From Mesorhizobium sp. J428 (GTDB lineage Bacteria > Pseudomonadota > Alphaproteobacteria > Rhizobiales > Rhizobiaceae): 64,000 nucleotides of DNA. Below are positions 1 through 10,853 of this stretch, in pieces. Every line of letters begins with the position of its first letter. Within the stretch, counting starts at the first letter, position 1. The notes under the pieces are model-generated. The model had not been told where the DNA came from. It saw nothing but the letters and a program-made list of their open reading frames with translations, and did not search any database. The stretch covers positions 4,316,001-4,380,000 of the forward strand of contig NZ_JAJOMX010000001.1 in the NCBI RefSeq assembly GCF_024699925.1. Reading direction: 5' to 3'. Both the position numbers and the translations under genes were made by a program.

Positions 1-1272
1 ACCAAGGTCTGGCGCGCCACGACGGACAAAGGCGAAGTCCTGGAAGCCCCGTACTGCATCATGACGACGGGCCCGCTCTCGATCCCGAAGGATCCCGATA
101 TCCCGGGTATCGACAAGTTCAAGGGTCTGCTTCTGCGTGCGCAAACATGGCCGCACGAGCCGGTCAGCTTCGAAGGCAAGCGCGTCGGCCTGATCGGGAC
201 AGGCTCTACCGGCATCCAGGTGGTGCAGGAGGTCGGGCGCAAGGCGGGGGAACTGTTCGTCTTCCAGCGCACGCCGAGCTTTACGCTCCCGATGCGCAAC
301 CACGTCATCGACGCGGACTATGCGGCCGAGATGAAGCGCAACTATCGCGCCATGCGCGAGGCGATGCGCAACAATCCGACCGGCGGCACACGCCCGGCGA
401 CGACGCGGCCCTATTTCAGCCTGCCGCCGCAGCAGCGCCAACAGGTGATGGAACACGCCTGGATCAATGGCGGCCACACCTTCCTCGGCTCTTTCTCGGA
501 CCTGATGACCAATGAGGAGGCGAACGAGCAGGTCGCCGATTTCGTCCGCGACAAGATCGGCCAGATCGTCAAGGATCCGAAGACGGCGGAAGCGCTGAAG
601 CCGCGCGGCTATCCGATCTTCGCCCGGCGCCCTTGCCTCGATACCGAATACTACGAGACCTACAATCTGCCGAACGTGCGTCTGGTCAACGTCAAGGAAG
701 ACCCGATCGTCGAGATCACCGAGAAGGGTATTCGCACAAAGAGCGGCGAGACCGAACTCGACATCCTGATCTTCGCCACCGGCTACGACGCGCTCACCGG
801 CGCGCTTTTGGCCTTCGACGTCGTCGGCCGCGACGGCCGCACCCTAAAGGACAAGTGGAAGAGCGGTCCGCGTTCCTATCTCGGCTTCATGCTGGAAGGC
901 TTCCCGAACCTGTTCGCGCCGAGCGGACCCAACGGTCCTGCCGCGCTGGCCAACCTGATCACCATCGCCGAGCACGACGTCGACTGGATAGCGGACATGA
1001 TCTCCTGGATGGAGACGAACGGTGTGAGCACGGTCGAGCCGACGGTGGAGGCAGAGGAAGGCTGGATGAGGATGGTGCTGGCGATGGCTGAGAAATCTCT
1101 CATCCGCAAGGCGAACACCTGGTGGGTCGGCGCCAACGTCAAGGGAAAGCCTCAGGGCCTGACCATGTTCATCGGCGGTTTCGCCAAGTATCGCGAACTA
1201 TGCGAAGCCGCCGCGCAGAACCGCAAGGCGAATTTCGTTTTCGACCGCCCGGCGGTGACGGCTGCGGCCTGA
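1..1272 (+). CDS. Flavin-containing (Baeyer-Villiger type) monooxygenase, 5'-truncated by window edge
   Basis: The frame is open from base 1, so the N-terminus with the first FAD-binding GxGxxG is outside; 423 codons are present. Seen: second Rossmann motif GTGSTG at window residues 66-71 (NADPH site) and FATGYD at residues 258-263, both typical of class B flavin monooxygenases that insert oxygen next to a ketone or oxidise soft heteroatoms in the cytoplasm. The family fingerprint FxGxxxHxxxW is present as FKGLLLRAQTWP (118-153), but the conserved His is Arg (codon 136-138). That makes true Baeyer-Villiger activity uncertain; the family assignment is sure, the substrate is unknown. No partner gene is visible downstream, and an 18-base GC palindrome follows the stop. 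Confidence 0.85.
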   Translation, partial: TKVWRATTDKGEVLEAPYCIMTTGPLSIPKDPDIPGIDKFKGLLLRAQTWPHEPVSFEGKRVGLIGTGSTGIQVVQEVGRKAGELFVFQRTPSFTLPMRNHVIDADYAAEMKRNYRAMREAMRNNPTGGTRPATTRPYFSLPPQQRQQVMEHAWINGGHTFLGSFSDLMTNEEANEQVADFVRDKIGQIVKDPKTAEALKPRGYPIFARRPCLDTEYYETYNLPNVRLVNVKEDPIVEITEKGIRTKSGETELDILIFATGYDALTGALLAFDVVGRDGRTLKDKWKSGPRSYLGFMLEGFPNLFAPSGPNGPAALANLITIAEHDVDWIADMISWMETNGVSTVEPTVEAEEGWMRMVLAMAEKSLIRKANTWWVGANVKGKPQGLTMFIGGFAKYRELCEAAAQNRKANFVFDRPAVTAAA

Positions 1273-1303
1273 CGCAGAAGTCCGCGACCGACGAGTCTCT
1301 CGG

Positions 1304-1321
1304 GCCGGCGCGCGCGCCGGC
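1304..1321. terminator. GC-rich perfect palindrome after the monooxygenase gene
   Basis: GCCGGCGCGCGCGCCGGC is a perfect 18-base palindrome 32 bases after the stop codon. It could form a hairpin that ends or protects the upstream transcript, but there is no T-run, so the terminator call is weak. The rest of 1273-1548 shows nothing further that I can support. Confidence 0.3.
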
Positions 1322-1548
1322 ATTTCCGTGTTCCGTCGCGCCGGCGAATAACGCCATCGTGAGTTGGCTGGGCCACCGTAACGCCATATTTGCGTGAAAT
1401 CGCAGAAGACGAAGAGGGTCTCCGTATGCATCGCCCGCGACAGGTTTCCGGGCGGACGCCTGATCGGTCGTCGTCATGGTTGGCGATATGTTAACCGCGC
1501 CGACCTAGCCTCAGGCCGATTGCCGCACGGACAGACGGGATAGCTGGA

Positions 1549-2805
1549 ATGAAGATGAAGACGAGCCGCCGGACGTTTCTCCTGAGCGCAGGCGCACTGG
1601 CCGCCACCGCCTATGGCGCGCAGGCCCAGGACGTGATCCAGGACATCCTCAACGCCAACCGCCGCGGCTCGTGGGACGACCAGTTCGATGCCCGCGCGAG
1701 CTCCAAGGCGGCCAAGGTTTCCTCGCATCTGCCTATCTTTAGTCCCGAGACGATCGCCTATGTGGAGCAGGCCATCGGCCAGTATTCCAACATCGTGGCG
1801 CAGGGCGGCTGGCCGAATGTGCCGGCAACCAAGAAGCTCAAGCTCGGCGTGGTCGATCCAGACGTCGAGGTGTTGCGCCGCCGGCTGATGATCAGCGGCG
1901 ACCTCGCCTCATCCGCAGGCATGTCGAGCTCTTTCGATTCCTACGTCGATTCCGCGCTCAAGCGCTTCCAGGCCCGCCATGGCTTGCCGGCCGACGGCGT
2001 GACCGGCAAGTATACCTATGCCGCGCTGAACGTGACGGCGCAGGTGCGCCTCGGCCAGCTCGAGACCAACCTGGTGCGCCTACGCTCCATGTCGGGCTTC
2101 CTCGGCGACCGCTATGTGATGGTGAACATCCCGGCCGCGCAGATCGAGGCTGTCGAGGGCAACCGCGTCGTCCAGCGCCACACCGCGATCGTCGGCAAGA
2201 TCGACCGCCAGACGCCGATCCTCAACTCGAAGATCAATGAGGTCATCGTCAATCCGTTCTGGAACGCTCCGGAATCGATCGTGATCAAGGACATCATTCC
2301 GCACATGCGGAAGAACCCGACCTATCTCACCGACAATGCGATCCGCCTGATCGCGCCGGATGGGACCGAGGTCGATCCGGCTTCGGTCGACTGGAACACC
2401 AACGACGCGGTGAAATATCGCTTCCGCCAGGATCCGGGCAAGATCAACGCGATGGCCTCGGTAAAGATCAATTTCCCGAACCCGCATGCGGTTTACATGC
2501 ACGACACGCCGCAGCAGAGCCTGTTCTCCAAGCTGATGCGCTTCGATTCGTCGGGCTGCGTGCGCGTGCAGAACGTGCGCGACCTGGTGACCTGGTTGCT
2601 GCGCGACACACCCGGCTGGAACCGGCAGCGCTTCGAAGAGACGATCCGCTCCGGCGAGAACACGCCGGTGGCGCTGACCAACCCGGTGCCGGTTTACTTC
2701 ACCTACGTCACCGCCTGGTCGACCGGCGACGGCGTCGTTCACTTCCGTGACGACATCTACGCCCGCGATGGCGTGGACGAGCTGCAGCTCTCCACCGCCC
2801 TCTGA
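1549..2805 (+). CDS. L,D-transpeptidase (YkuD/YcbB type) with peptidoglycan-binding domain, Tat-exported
   Basis: Forms 3-3 (or lipoprotein-anchoring) cross-links in peptidoglycan in the periplasm. The 418-residue protein starts with a twin-arginine signal (SRRTFLLSAG, residues 6-15) ending near AQA. A PG_binding_1 domain lies at about residues 105-165 (KRFQARHGLPADGVTG), and the YkuD catalytic domain follows at about 190-370. Catalytic His318 (YMHDTP) and Cys337 (SSGCVR) are both present, so the enzyme should be active. The order of domains and the length match the YcbB-like branch rather than the small Erf/YnhG branch. It stands alone with its own terminator (2831-2856). The Tat motif is a pattern match; Sec export is possible. 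Confidence 0.9.
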   Translation: MKMKTSRRTFLLSAGALAATAYGAQAQDVIQDILNANRRGSWDDQFDARASSKAAKVSSHLPIFSPETIAYVEQAIGQYSNIVAQGGWPNVPATKKLKLGVVDPDVEVLRRRLMISGDLASSAGMSSSFDSYVDSALKRFQARHGLPADGVTGKYTYAALNVTAQVRLGQLETNLVRLRSMSGFLGDRYVMVNIPAAQIEAVEGNRVVQRHTAIVGKIDRQTPILNSKINEVIVNPFWNAPESIVIKDIIPHMRKNPTYLTDNAIRLIAPDGTEVDPASVDWNTNDAVKYRFRQDPGKINAMASVKINFPNPHAVYMHDTPQQSLFSKLMRFDSSGCVRVQNVRDLVTWLLRDTPGWNRQRFEETIRSGENTPVALTNPVPVYFTYVTAWSTGDGVVHFRDDIYARDGVDELQLSTAL

Positions 2806-2830
2806 GACGTTCGAACGTGCCTGTTGAAAG

Positions 2831-2856
2831 GGCGGGTCCGTAGGGCCCGCCTTTTT
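2831..2856 (+). terminator. Rho-independent terminator of the L,D-transpeptidase gene
   Basis: Stem GGCGGGTCC / GGGCCCGCC (one G-T pair) with loop GTA, followed by five T. It begins 26 bases after the stop codon. Confidence 0.85.
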
Positions 2857-2943
2857 GCATGGGGTTCTGGGCGTTGCCGACTTAGTGGCGCCATAATTGT
2901 GAACGGCAATCGGCTGTAGTTGGGATGGGCCGGGTGCGCGCCG

Positions 2944-5930
2944 ATGCGGTTCTGGAACAGGAAGGACGCAGCAGCCGACGCCACCCATCGCCTGATGCCT
3001 TGTCTGGCGGTGGTCGCTGCCGCCATGATCGCGCCCCTGCCGGCGTGGCCGGCAAGCGCCGAGGAGCCTCTGCATCCCCCATCGCGTGCGGACGCTGGTC
3101 AACCCGCCGGACCTTCGTCGCAGCCGTCGCGCGACGCTGGCGCCTTCGCGCGGGCGAACGACCGGATCCTTCTGATGGTCAACCGGGGGGAATTCGAGGT
3201 GGCCGAGCGACGCGCAAGTCGAATGCTCGCAAGGGCCGAGACGGCCTTCGGCGCGGACGATCCGGCTATCATTCCGGGCCTGAACACTCTCGCTATGATC
3301 TACCAGCAGACCGGACGTCTTGCGGATGCCGAGCGGACCCTGAACAGGGCGCTCGGCCTCGCCCGCCGTCCCGATGCCGGTGCCGAAACCCTCGCCGATG
3401 TTCTCAACCGAATGGCCAACGTCCTTTCCGACGACGGCCGCTTGGACCAGGCCGAAAAGGCAACACGGGAAGCCATCGAGATCGGGGAGCGGATCGAGGG
3501 GTCGTCGACGCTGGCGATCTCGCTCAACAATCTGGGTCATATTCTGACCGCCCTGCGACGGTTCGATGAGGCCGACGCCGTCTATCGCCGGGCGGAGAGC
3601 CTGACTGTCGCCAATACTGCCCTCGCGGCCGCGATGCCTGCCAACCTTGCCGTCCAGATGATGGGACAAGGACGTTTCGCGGAGGCGGAACAGCTGCTGC
3701 TGCGGTCGGTTGCGTCGTGGGAAAAGATGACGGAACCTGTCGTCATTGCCTGGGCGACGGCTCTGCTCAATCTCGGCCGCCTCTATTATGAGACCGGACG
3801 CCCGGACGCAGCCTCAGCCACGTTCGGCAGGACGCTGGACGCGCTCCAGCAGAACGTTCCGGACAACCATCCCCTGCGCGCCTATGCGCTGCAGAACCTG
3901 TCGCAGATCTCTTTCGACCGGAGAGACTTTGCGGAAGCGGAGAGACTGGCGCGCGAAGCCCTCACGATTGCCGGCCAGTCGCTTCCCGCGACGAAGTTCG
4001 AGGTCGCCGACTGGGCACGAGGCACTCGCTCAAGCTACCCTTCTGCAGGGCGAATGGAACGACGCCGTGGCTGCTGCCCGACAGGCGGCCGCCATCCTTT
4101 CGGCCGACATCAACAGCGGCAAGGGCGACAAGAACGACTGGGAAGTGCTCACGATCGTCGAGATCGTCGCTTCGGAGGCGATGGTGACCGTGGATCCGGC
4201 GGGTCTGATCGCCAATGCGGTCGCAGCGCGGCGCAGCGCCTTTCTCAATCTCCAGCGGCATGCCGCTACAGATACCGGCGCCGTGGCCGTGGCTGCTGCC
4301 GCGCGCGCTGCGGTCGGCGGCACGGATCTGTCGAACCTCGTGCGCGAGAAGGATCATGCGCTGGCCCGACTTCGCGAGGTCGACGCAGCCTTCGTGCGCG
4401 CCGCCGGCGCGACGTTGGACCCTGATGCGCGCCGGGTCGCGCTCGGCGACCTACGGTCCCGGCTTGAGGCACTCCAATCCCGCCTTTCCGCGATAGACGC
4501 GCGGCTCCTCGCCAATTTTCCGCAATATTTAGAGCTCGCAGGCGGTCCGCCCGTTCCGGCCGACCGGGTCATTGGCATGCTGGCCGACGATGAAGCTACT
4601 GGTTCTGCCGGTGGTCATGCAGAACAGCCTGGTCACATTCGCCTATGACAAGGACGGCGGGGTCTATTCCTGGGGCCGCAACCCGGACGAGGCGGCGGAG
4701 CTTCCGCGCATCGCGGCGACGCTGTTGTGCCAGGCATCCCGACGCCTCAACCCGTCCTGCGCCCGCACAACGGAAACGACGTCGAGCCAGGTATCCGACG
4801 CCGCGAGGGGTGTGGTCGCATTCGGCCGAACCCAGGATACGGACGAGTTCGATCTCGGGGCGGCACACAGGGCTTATTCGCTCCTCTTCCCCGGTGATGT
4901 TCCGGAGCTGATGGCGGGGAAGAAGCTGATCATCGCCCCGTCGCCTGAACTTCTCGGCTTTCCTTGGCACTTGCTTGTCACCCAACCGCCGCCCGAGGGA
5001 TGGGCCGCTCCCGGCAAGGACCGTGCCGAAGCCTATCGCGAGGCTGCCTGGCTGTTCCAAGCGCATCCTTCGATTGCCGTCGTGCCGAGCGTCGCCGCGC
5101 TCGATGCCGCGCGGCGCTCCCGCAACGAGGCGGGCCGTAGACAGCCGCGCTATCTCGGCATCGCCGATCCGGTGATTGGGGCGACCGTGGCCGAGCGCGA
5201 CGCCGCACCGCTCGACTGCGCTTCGCCGGAGACAGTTGCCCTCACGCGCGGAAAGCCCGTCGCTGTCGGAGCCAGGGCGGGCGCAGAGGCGGGGATACTG
5301 GCCGATGTGGACGCCCTGCGCCGGCAGCCTCGGCTGGCCGATAGCCGTTGCGAGGTGGAGGCGACGTCGAAATCGCTCACCGGACCGTCCGACCTCCTGC
5401 TGGGCGGGGAGGCGACGGAGGCCCGCATTAAGGCAATTGCCGCGACGGGTGGTCTCAAGGCCTACGACATCCTGCATTTCGCCACACACGGCTTGGTCGG
5501 AGGCGAACTCGGCCAGGCGGAGCCGGGCCTGCTGCTGACTCCGCCCGCGGCCGCCAGCGAAGACGACGACGGCGTGCTGACGGCGCAAGAGATTGCAGCA
5601 CTCGATATAGATGCAGACTGGGTAATCCTGTCGGCCTGCAATACTGCGGCTGGTTCCCGGTCGGACGCCGAGGCGCTGGCCGGCCTGGCACGCTCCTTCT
5701 TCTATGCCGGCGCCCGCAGCCTGCTGGTCTCGTCCTGGCCGGTCTATTCGCAGGCGGCGACTCGCTTCACCACGAGCATGTTTGCGCTGCTGTCGGATCA
5801 GCCGTCCCTGACGAGAGGCGAGGCTGTGACCCTGACCATGCGGAAAATGCTGGCCCAATCCCATTCGCCCGAGACGGCGCATCCTGCCTATTGGGCGCCT
5901 TTCCTGCTGGTCGGCGACGCCGGCGGCTAG
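2944..5930 (+). pseudogene. Exported TPR-repeat CHAT-domain protein, frameshifted twice
   Basis: CHAT domains are caspase-fold cysteine peptidases. The protein starts at ATG 2944 with a Sec signal peptide (residues ~1-40, cleavage near PAWPASA), continues with TPR-like helical repeats (~3150-4500) and ends in a CHAT domain (~4900-5925). The catalytic pair is intact: His in FATHG (5487-5489) and Cys in SACNT (5637-5639). The frame changes from 1 to 2 near 4013-4025 and from 2 to 3 near 4590-4600. Family-like sequence runs straight through both points, so these are probably one-base errors in the sequence; real inactivation cannot be excluded. Coding density and repeats are undamaged elsewhere. 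Substrate unknown. No adjacent gene suggests a partner; glyA follows after 105 bases. Confidence 0.75.
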
Positions 5931-6035
5931 CCATGTCGCAAACGGTGCGTCGGCATGCCGCCGCAAGCTGGCAGCCAGGCACGAAACGTGTTAACGCCGC
6001 GGCCTGTCTCACCAAGGCACCAGGGGATTTTCTAC

Positions 6036-7331
6036 ATGGCGACTGTCACGACCGCTTTCTTTTCCGAGCCGCTGGAAGAGCGCGATCCGGAGATCTTCGG
6101 CGCGATTCGCAACGAGCTCGGTCGCCAGCGCCACGAGATCGAACTGATCGCTTCGGAGAACATCGTCAGCCGCGCCGTGCTGGAGGCGCAGGGCTCGGTG
6201 ATGACGAACAAGTATGCGGAGGGATATCCGGGCAAGCGCTACTATGGCGGCTGCCAGTTCGTGGACGTCGCCGAGGAACTCGCGATCGAGCGGGCGAAAA
6301 AGCTGTTCGGCGCGAAGTTCGCTAATGTCCAGCCGAACTCCGGCAGCCAGATGAACCAGGCCGTGTTCCTTGGCTTGCTCCAACCGGGCGACACCTTCAT
6401 GGGTCTCGACCTCAATTCGGGTGGCCATCTGACGCACGGCTCGCCGGTGAACATGTCGGGCAAGTGGTTCAACGTCGTCTCGTATGGCGTGCGCCGCGAC
6501 GACCATCTGATCGACCTCGACGAGGTGGCGGAGATCGCCCGCAAGGCCAAGCCGAAGCTGATCATCGGCGGCGGCACGGCCTATTCCCGCATCTGGGACT
6601 GGAAGCGCTTCCGTGACATCGCCGACGAGGTGGGCGCCTATCTGATGGTTGACATGGCGCATATTGCCGGCCTCGTCGCCGGCGGCGTCCATCCGTCGCC
6701 GATTCCGCACGCCCATGTCGTGACGACCACCACGCACAAGTCGCTGCGCGGCCCGCGCGGCGGTATGATCCTGACCAATGACGAGGACATCGCCAAGAAG
6801 ATGAACTCGGCCGTCTTCCCCGGCCTGCAGGGCGGCCCGCTGATGCATGTCATCGCCGCCAAGGCCGTTGCGCTGGGCGAGGCTCTGCAGCCGGAATTCA
6901 AGACCTATGCGGCCAACGTGGTGGCCAATGCCAGGGCGCTCGCTGCGAGCCTGAAGGAAAGTGGCCTCGACATCGTGTCCGGCGGCACGGACAACCATCT
7001 CATGCTGGTGGATCTCAGGCCTAAGAACGCCACCGGCAAGCGCGCGGAGGCGGCGCTCGGCCGTGCCAACATCACCTGCAACAAGAACGGCATCCCCTTT
7101 GATCCGGAAAAGCCCTTCGTCACCTCTGGTGTGCGTCTCGGCACGCCGGCGGGCACGACGCGCGGTTTCGGCGAGGCCGAGTTCCGCGAGATCGGTGCGC
7201 TGATCACGGAGGTGCTCGACGGGCTGAAGATGGCGAATTCCGACGAAGGCAACGCCAAGGTCGAGGAGGCGGTGAAGCAGAAGGTCGTTGCGCTCACGGA
7301 CCGCTTCCCGATGTATCCCTATATGGGGTGA
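6036..7331 (+). CDS. glyA: Serine hydroxymethyltransferase
   Basis: Interconverts serine + tetrahydrofolate and glycine + methylene-tetrahydrofolate, the main one-carbon entry point; cytoplasmic PLP enzyme. 431 residues, the usual bacterial length. PLP-binding lysine is K235 in [14 protein letters not shown]; the substrate/folate region [15 protein letters not shown] and LIASENIVS are present. Start chosen at ATG 6036, because the upstream in-frame codons (from 5955) do not look like SHMT. It heads the conserved cluster glyA-nrdR-ribD-ribE-ribH-nusB. No riboswitch is visible in the 105-base gap before it. Confidence 0.98.
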   Translation: MATVTTAFFSEPLEERDPEIFGAIRNELGRQRHEIELIASENIVSRAVLEAQGSVMTNKYAEGYPGKRYYGGCQFVDVAEELAIERAKKLFGAKFANVQPNSGSQMNQAVFLGLLQPGDTFMGLDLNSGGHLTHGSPVNMSGKWFNVVSYGVRRDDHLIDLDEVAEIARKAKPKLIIGGGTAYSRIWDWKRFRDIADEVGAYLMVDMAHIAGLVAGGVHPSPIPHAHVVTTTTHKSLRGPRGGMILTNDEDIAKKMNSAVFPGLQGGPLMHVIAAKAVALGEALQPEFKTYAANVVANARALAASLKESGLDIVSGGTDNHLMLVDLRPKNATGKRAEAALGRANITCNKNGIPFDPEKPFVTSGVRLGTPAGTTRGFGEAEFREIGALITEVLDGLKMANSDEGNAKVEEAVKQKVVALTDRFPMYPYMG

Positions 7332-7384
7332 CGCAAAAATCGGCTAAGGGTCGCGCACGAGTCGCCGGTTTTCCGAGGTCCTGA

Positions 7385-7846
7385 ATGCGCTGCCCCTATT
7401 GCCAATCGATGGACACGCAGGTGAAGGACTCCCGTCCTGCGGAGGAGGGGGCCGCCATCCGTCGCCGGCGCGTCTGCCCGGACTGCGGCGGCCGCTTCAC
7501 CACCTTCGAGCGGGTGCAGCTGCGCGATCTCGTGGTGGTCAAGAAGACCGGGCGCAAGGTTCCCTTCGACCGCGACAAGCTGCAGCGGTCGATCGACATT
7601 GCGCTGCGCAAGCGCAACGTCGATCCTGATCGCATCGATCGAGCGGTGAGCGGCATCGTGCGCCAGCTCGAAAGCTCCGGCGAGACCGAGATCCCGTCGG
7701 AGGAGATCGGCAGGCTCGTCATGGAGGCGCTGAAGTCGCTCGACGATGTCGCCTATGTCCGCTTCGCTTCGGTCTACCGCAACTTCCGTGAAGCAAAGGA
7801 CTTCCACGAACTGCTCGGCGAGCTGAAGGGTGACGAGAACGGATGA
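7385..7846 (+). CDS. nrdR: Transcriptional repressor NrdR
   Basis: Represses ribonucleotide reductase genes in response to bound ATP/dATP. 153 residues: N-terminal zinc ribbon with C3/C6 and C31/C34, then an ATP-cone domain at ~49-139 ([17 protein letters not shown] and following). Lies 53 bases after glyA and overlaps ribD by four bases (ATGA), so nrdR and ribD are probably translationally coupled. No NrdR box or reductase gene is visible in the window, so its targets are elsewhere. Confidence 0.97.
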   Translation: MRCPYCQSMDTQVKDSRPAEEGAAIRRRRVCPDCGGRFTTFERVQLRDLVVVKKTGRKVPFDRDKLQRSIDIALRKRNVDPDRIDRAVSGIVRQLESSGETEIPSEEIGRLVMEALKSLDDVAYVRFASVYRNFREAKDFHELLGELKGDENG

Positions 7847-9144
7847 CGGAGCGGCCCGATCCCGACGACACGCCGAAGCCCGGCGAACCAGCCGAGGCGC
7901 AGAACGATCAGGTGTCCGCGGCTGCGGACGAGCCGGCTTTACGTGCCTCGGCTGAAGACATCGTTGACGTCGCAGAGGCTCCGGGCGCATCCGACGATCC
8001 GCTTTTGGCTGAGGAGCAAGAGGGAACCGTCGACTCGGCGGAAGGAGACGGTTTTGCGATTTCTGACACCGACCGCCGTTTCATGGCCGCTGCGATCCGC
8101 ATGTCGCGTCGGCATCTGGGCCTCACCTCGACAAATCCGTCGGTTGGAACCCTGATCGTCAAGGACGGCGTGATTGTCGGCCGCGGCGTTACTGCGGTTG
8201 GCGGCCGGCCTCATGCGGAGACGCAGGCGCTTGCGGAGGCCGGCGAAGCCGCGCGCGGCGCGACTGCCTATGTGACGCTGGAGCCATGCGCACATCACGG
8301 CCGCACACCGCCCTGTGCCGAGGCGCTGGTTACGGCTGGCGTGGTGCGCGTCGTCGGTGCCGCGGCTGACCCGGATGACCGTGTCTCCGGCCGCGGCTAT
8401 GCCATTCTGCGTGCAGCCGGTATCGAGGTGGTCGAAGGCGTGCTGGCGGACGAGGCTGCCGACGAACTCGCCGGCTACCTTACGCGATCCTCGAAAAAAC
8501 GCCCTGAAGTGACTCTCAAGCTTGCCATTTCGTCAGACGGGATGATCGGCAGGCGCGATGCTGGCCAGGTGCAGATCACCGGCGGCATCTCGCGTGCGCA
8601 GGTCCACCTGATGCGCGCCGAATCCGATGTGATTATGGTCGGGATCGGCACGGTGCTGGCCGACGATCCGGAACTGAACAGCCGCCTGCCGGGGCTTGAG
8701 GAGCGGTCGCCCGTCCGCGTGGTGCTTGATCCTTCGGCCAAGCTGCCGATGATGTCGAAGCTGGCTTTGTCTGCGCGTTCGTTGCCGCTCTATCTAGCGG
8801 TGGGGCCAGAGGCGAGCGCTGTCCGGCGCTCGTCGCTGGAGATGCTGGGCGTGCGCTTCCTCGCGACCGAGACGCATGACGGCCGCATCGCGCTGCCCGA
8901 ACTGCTGGAGGATCTGTCCGGACAAGGCTTCTCTACCGTGTTCGTGGAAGGCGGGGCCGCGACGGCGCGAACCTTCCTGGAAGACGACATGGTGGATCGC
9001 ATCGCACTCTTCCGCGGTCCGAATCCGATCGGCGAGGACGGTATCCGCTCGCCGGTGACGCCGGAGACGATACCGGATGGCTTCAGGCTCGTCCGCGAGG
9101 CGCGCTACGGCCTCGACCAGTATTCCGAATGGGTGAGGGACTGA
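7843..9144 (+). CDS. ribD: Bifunctional diaminohydroxyphosphoribosylaminopyrimidine deaminase / 5-amino-6-(5-phosphoribosylamino)uracil reductase
   Basis: Catalyses the second and third steps of riboflavin synthesis from GTP. 433 residues. Deaminase domain at ~75-215 with zinc ligands H124 (PHAE, catalytic E126), C149 and C158 ([12 protein letters not shown]); reductase domain at ~220-430. Unusual is an acidic, Pro/Ala-rich N-terminal extension of about 65-70 residues before the conserved start of the deaminase domain ([13 protein letters not shown]). The ATGA overlap with nrdR supports the long start. Overlaps ribE by one base. Confidence 0.95.
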   Translation: MTERPDPDDTPKPGEPAEAQNDQVSAAADEPALRASAEDIVDVAEAPGASDDPLLAEEQEGTVDSAEGDGFAISDTDRRFMAAAIRMSRRHLGLTSTNPSVGTLIVKDGVIVGRGVTAVGGRPHAETQALAEAGEAARGATAYVTLEPCAHHGRTPPCAEALVTAGVVRVVGAAADPDDRVSGRGYAILRAAGIEVVEGVLADEAADELAGYLTRSSKKRPEVTLKLAISSDGMIGRRDAGQVQITGGISRAQVHLMRAESDVIMVGIGTVLADDPELNSRLPGLEERSPVRVVLDPSAKLPMMSKLALSARSLPLYLAVGPEASAVRRSSLEMLGVRFLATETHDGRIALPELLEDLSGQGFSTVFVEGGAATARTFLEDDMVDRIALFRGPNPIGEDGIRSPVTPETIPDGFRLVREARYGLDQYSEWVRD

Positions 9145-9761
9145 TGTTTACGGGTATAGTCACGGATGTCGGCCGCGTGGCCAAGGTCGAGCCGCTGCCG
9201 AAAGGGAAGCGCTTCCGCATCGAGATGAACTACGACCCGGCCTCGATCGAGATCGGCGCCTCGATCGCATGTTCCGGCCCTTGCCTGACCGTGGTCGCGC
9301 TGCCGGACACCGGCTCCAACGCCCGCTGGTTTGAGGTGGAGGCTTGGGAAGAGGCGCTGAGGCTGACCACGGCCGATGCCTGGCGGGAGGGGACGCGGCT
9401 CAACCTCGAGCGGGCGCTGAAGATCGGCGACGAACTCGGCGGGCATATCGTCTCCGGCCATGTTGACGGAATGGCTGAAATCATCGCGCGCGAGGACGAA
9501 GGCGAAGCGGTCCGCTTTCGGCTCCGCGCGCCCGCGCCTTTGGCGCGCTTCATCGCGCCGAAAGGATCGGTCTGCCTCGACGGCACATCGCTCACCGTCA
9601 ACCAGGTCAATCGCGACGAGTTCGACGTGCTCCTGATCCACCATTCGCTGACCGTCACGACCTGGGGCGAGAGGAAGGTGGGCGACAGCGTCAATCTGGA
9701 GATCGACACGATGGCCCGCTACGCTGCGCGGCTCGCGGAGGCTGCGACGGAAGGGCTGTAG
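9144..9761 (+). CDS. ribE: Riboflavin synthase, alpha subunit
   Basis: Dismutates two 6,7-dimethyl-8-ribityllumazine molecules to riboflavin. 205 residues, with the canonical N-terminus [10 protein letters not shown] and the two homologous lumazine-binding repeats (second begins near GGHIVSGHVDG). Start is ATG 9144, sharing its A with the ribD stop (TGATG), so expression is coupled. Also called ribC in some species. It lies between ribD and ribH, as in other rhizobial rib clusters. Confidence 0.97.
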   Translation: MFTGIVTDVGRVAKVEPLPKGKRFRIEMNYDPASIEIGASIACSGPCLTVVALPDTGSNARWFEVEAWEEALRLTTADAWREGTRLNLERALKIGDELGGHIVSGHVDGMAEIIAREDEGEAVRFRLRAPAPLARFIAPKGSVCLDGTSLTVNQVNRDEFDVLLIHHSLTVTTWGERKVGDSVNLEIDTMARYAARLAEAATEGL

Positions 9762-9866
9762 CTGCAGAGCCGATCGTCGAACGGGCGCGTTCTGCCGCAC
9801 TGCGCCAAGTGGCGCTTGCGGACATCTCCGGTTCAGCCTAAGTCAGCCGCCAATCCGGAGATAGAC

Positions 9867-10352
9867 ATGGCAGGCATATCCGACCACGGCAAGGCGTTCG
9901 CCAAACCCGAGCGTGCTCACGTTCTCATTGTCGAGGCGAGGTTCCACGATGACCTTGCCGACGCGCTGCTCGAGGGCGCAACGTCGGCGCTGGAAGAGGC
10001 AGGCGCCACCTGGGACGTGATCACCGTTCCCGGCGCGCTCGAAATCCCTGCGGTTATTTCCATGGCGCTGGACGCGGCCGACGACGATGGCACCGATTAT
10101 GACGGCTTTGTCGCGCTGGGCACCGTGATCCGCGGTGACACCTATCACTTCGACATCGTCGCCAACGAATCGAGCCGGGCGCTGATGGACCTGTCGGTCG
10201 AGGAATCGCTTGCAATCGGCAACGGCATCCTCACCACCGAGAACGAGGAGCAGGCCTGGACGCGCGCGAAGAAGAGCGAAGGCGACAAGGGCGGCTTCGC
10301 GGCGCGGGCAGCGCTCACCATGATCGCCATCCGCGAGCGGCTCGGAGCCTGA
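9867..10352 (+). CDS. ribH: 6,7-dimethyl-8-ribityllumazine synthase
   Basis: Condenses the RibD product (after dephosphorylation) with dihydroxybutanone phosphate to give lumazine, the substrate of RibE; normally an oligomeric shell. 161 residues. Start ATG 9867 has GGAG at 9857-9860 and gives the usual N-terminal length. Family motifs seen: [20 protein letters not shown] and the C-terminal stretch with KGGFAARAA. Followed two bases later by nusB. Confidence 0.96.
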   Translation: MAGISDHGKAFAKPERAHVLIVEARFHDDLADALLEGATSALEEAGATWDVITVPGALEIPAVISMALDAADDDGTDYDGFVALGTVIRGDTYHFDIVANESSRALMDLSVEESLAIGNGILTTENEEQAWTRAKKSEGDKGGFAARAALTMIAIRERLGA

Positions 10353-10354
10353 CG

Positions 10355-10852
10355 ATGAGCAGCGACGCCCGATCCCAGCCCAGCGCGCCGCGCGCCGCCA
10401 ACAAGCGCGGCGCGGCGCGGCTTGCCGCCGTCCAGGCGCTCTACCAGATGGACGTTGCTGGCACCGGCCTGCTCGAGATCGCGTCGGAATATGAGGCCTT
10501 TCGTCTCGGCAAGGAGATCGACGGCCAGGTCTACCGCGAGGCGGACGCGCAATGGTTCCGCGCGATCCTCGCGGGCGTCGTGGAAAACCAGAAGGTCGTC
10601 GATCCGGTCATCCGTCAGTCGCTCACGGAGGATTGGCCGCTCTCGCGTCTCGATTCGACGCTGCGCGCCATCTTGCGCGCCGGCGCGTACGAGCTGATGC
10701 AGCGCGAGGACGTGCCGGTGGCCGTCATCGTCTCCGAATATGTCGACATCGCCAAGGCGTTCTATTCGGAGGATGAACCGAAGCTGGTCAACGCCGTTCT
10801 CGACCGCGTGGCGCGGCGGGTGCGCGGAGAAGGCAGGGGCAAGGACGCCTGA
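10355..10852 (+). CDS. nusB: Transcription antitermination factor NusB
   Basis: Binds boxA RNA with S10 (NusE) and prevents premature termination in rRNA operons. 165 residues, all-helical; conserved stretches include [14 protein letters not shown] near the N-terminus and [11 protein letters not shown] near the C-terminus. It begins two bases after ribH, as in many alphaproteobacteria, and almost touches the MFS gene (one base between its stop and ATG 10854). Confidence 0.96.
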   Translation: MSSDARSQPSAPRAANKRGAARLAAVQALYQMDVAGTGLLEIASEYEAFRLGKEIDGQVYREADAQWFRAILAGVVENQKVVDPVIRQSLTEDWPLSRLDSTLRAILRAGAYELMQREDVPVAVIVSEYVDIAKAFYSEDEPKLVNAVLDRVARRVRGEGRGKDA

Positions 10853-10853
10853 C

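Noticed and set aside
2080..3669. A 529-codon frame on the minus strand across the L,D-transpeptidase end and CHAT gene start
   Set aside because: It runs through a terminator and the starts of two supported genes, with low-complexity Arg/Gly/His sequence.
2944..5930. CHAT protein as part of a type III-E-like or other CRISPR/defence system
   Set aside because: It has a signal peptide, so it is exported, and no Cas, gasdermin or reverse-transcriptase gene is nearby.
5931..9866. FMN or glycine riboswitch for the rib and glyA genes
   Set aside because: Gaps are too short or lack the conserved cores; the rib genes are coupled inside an nrdR-led cluster.
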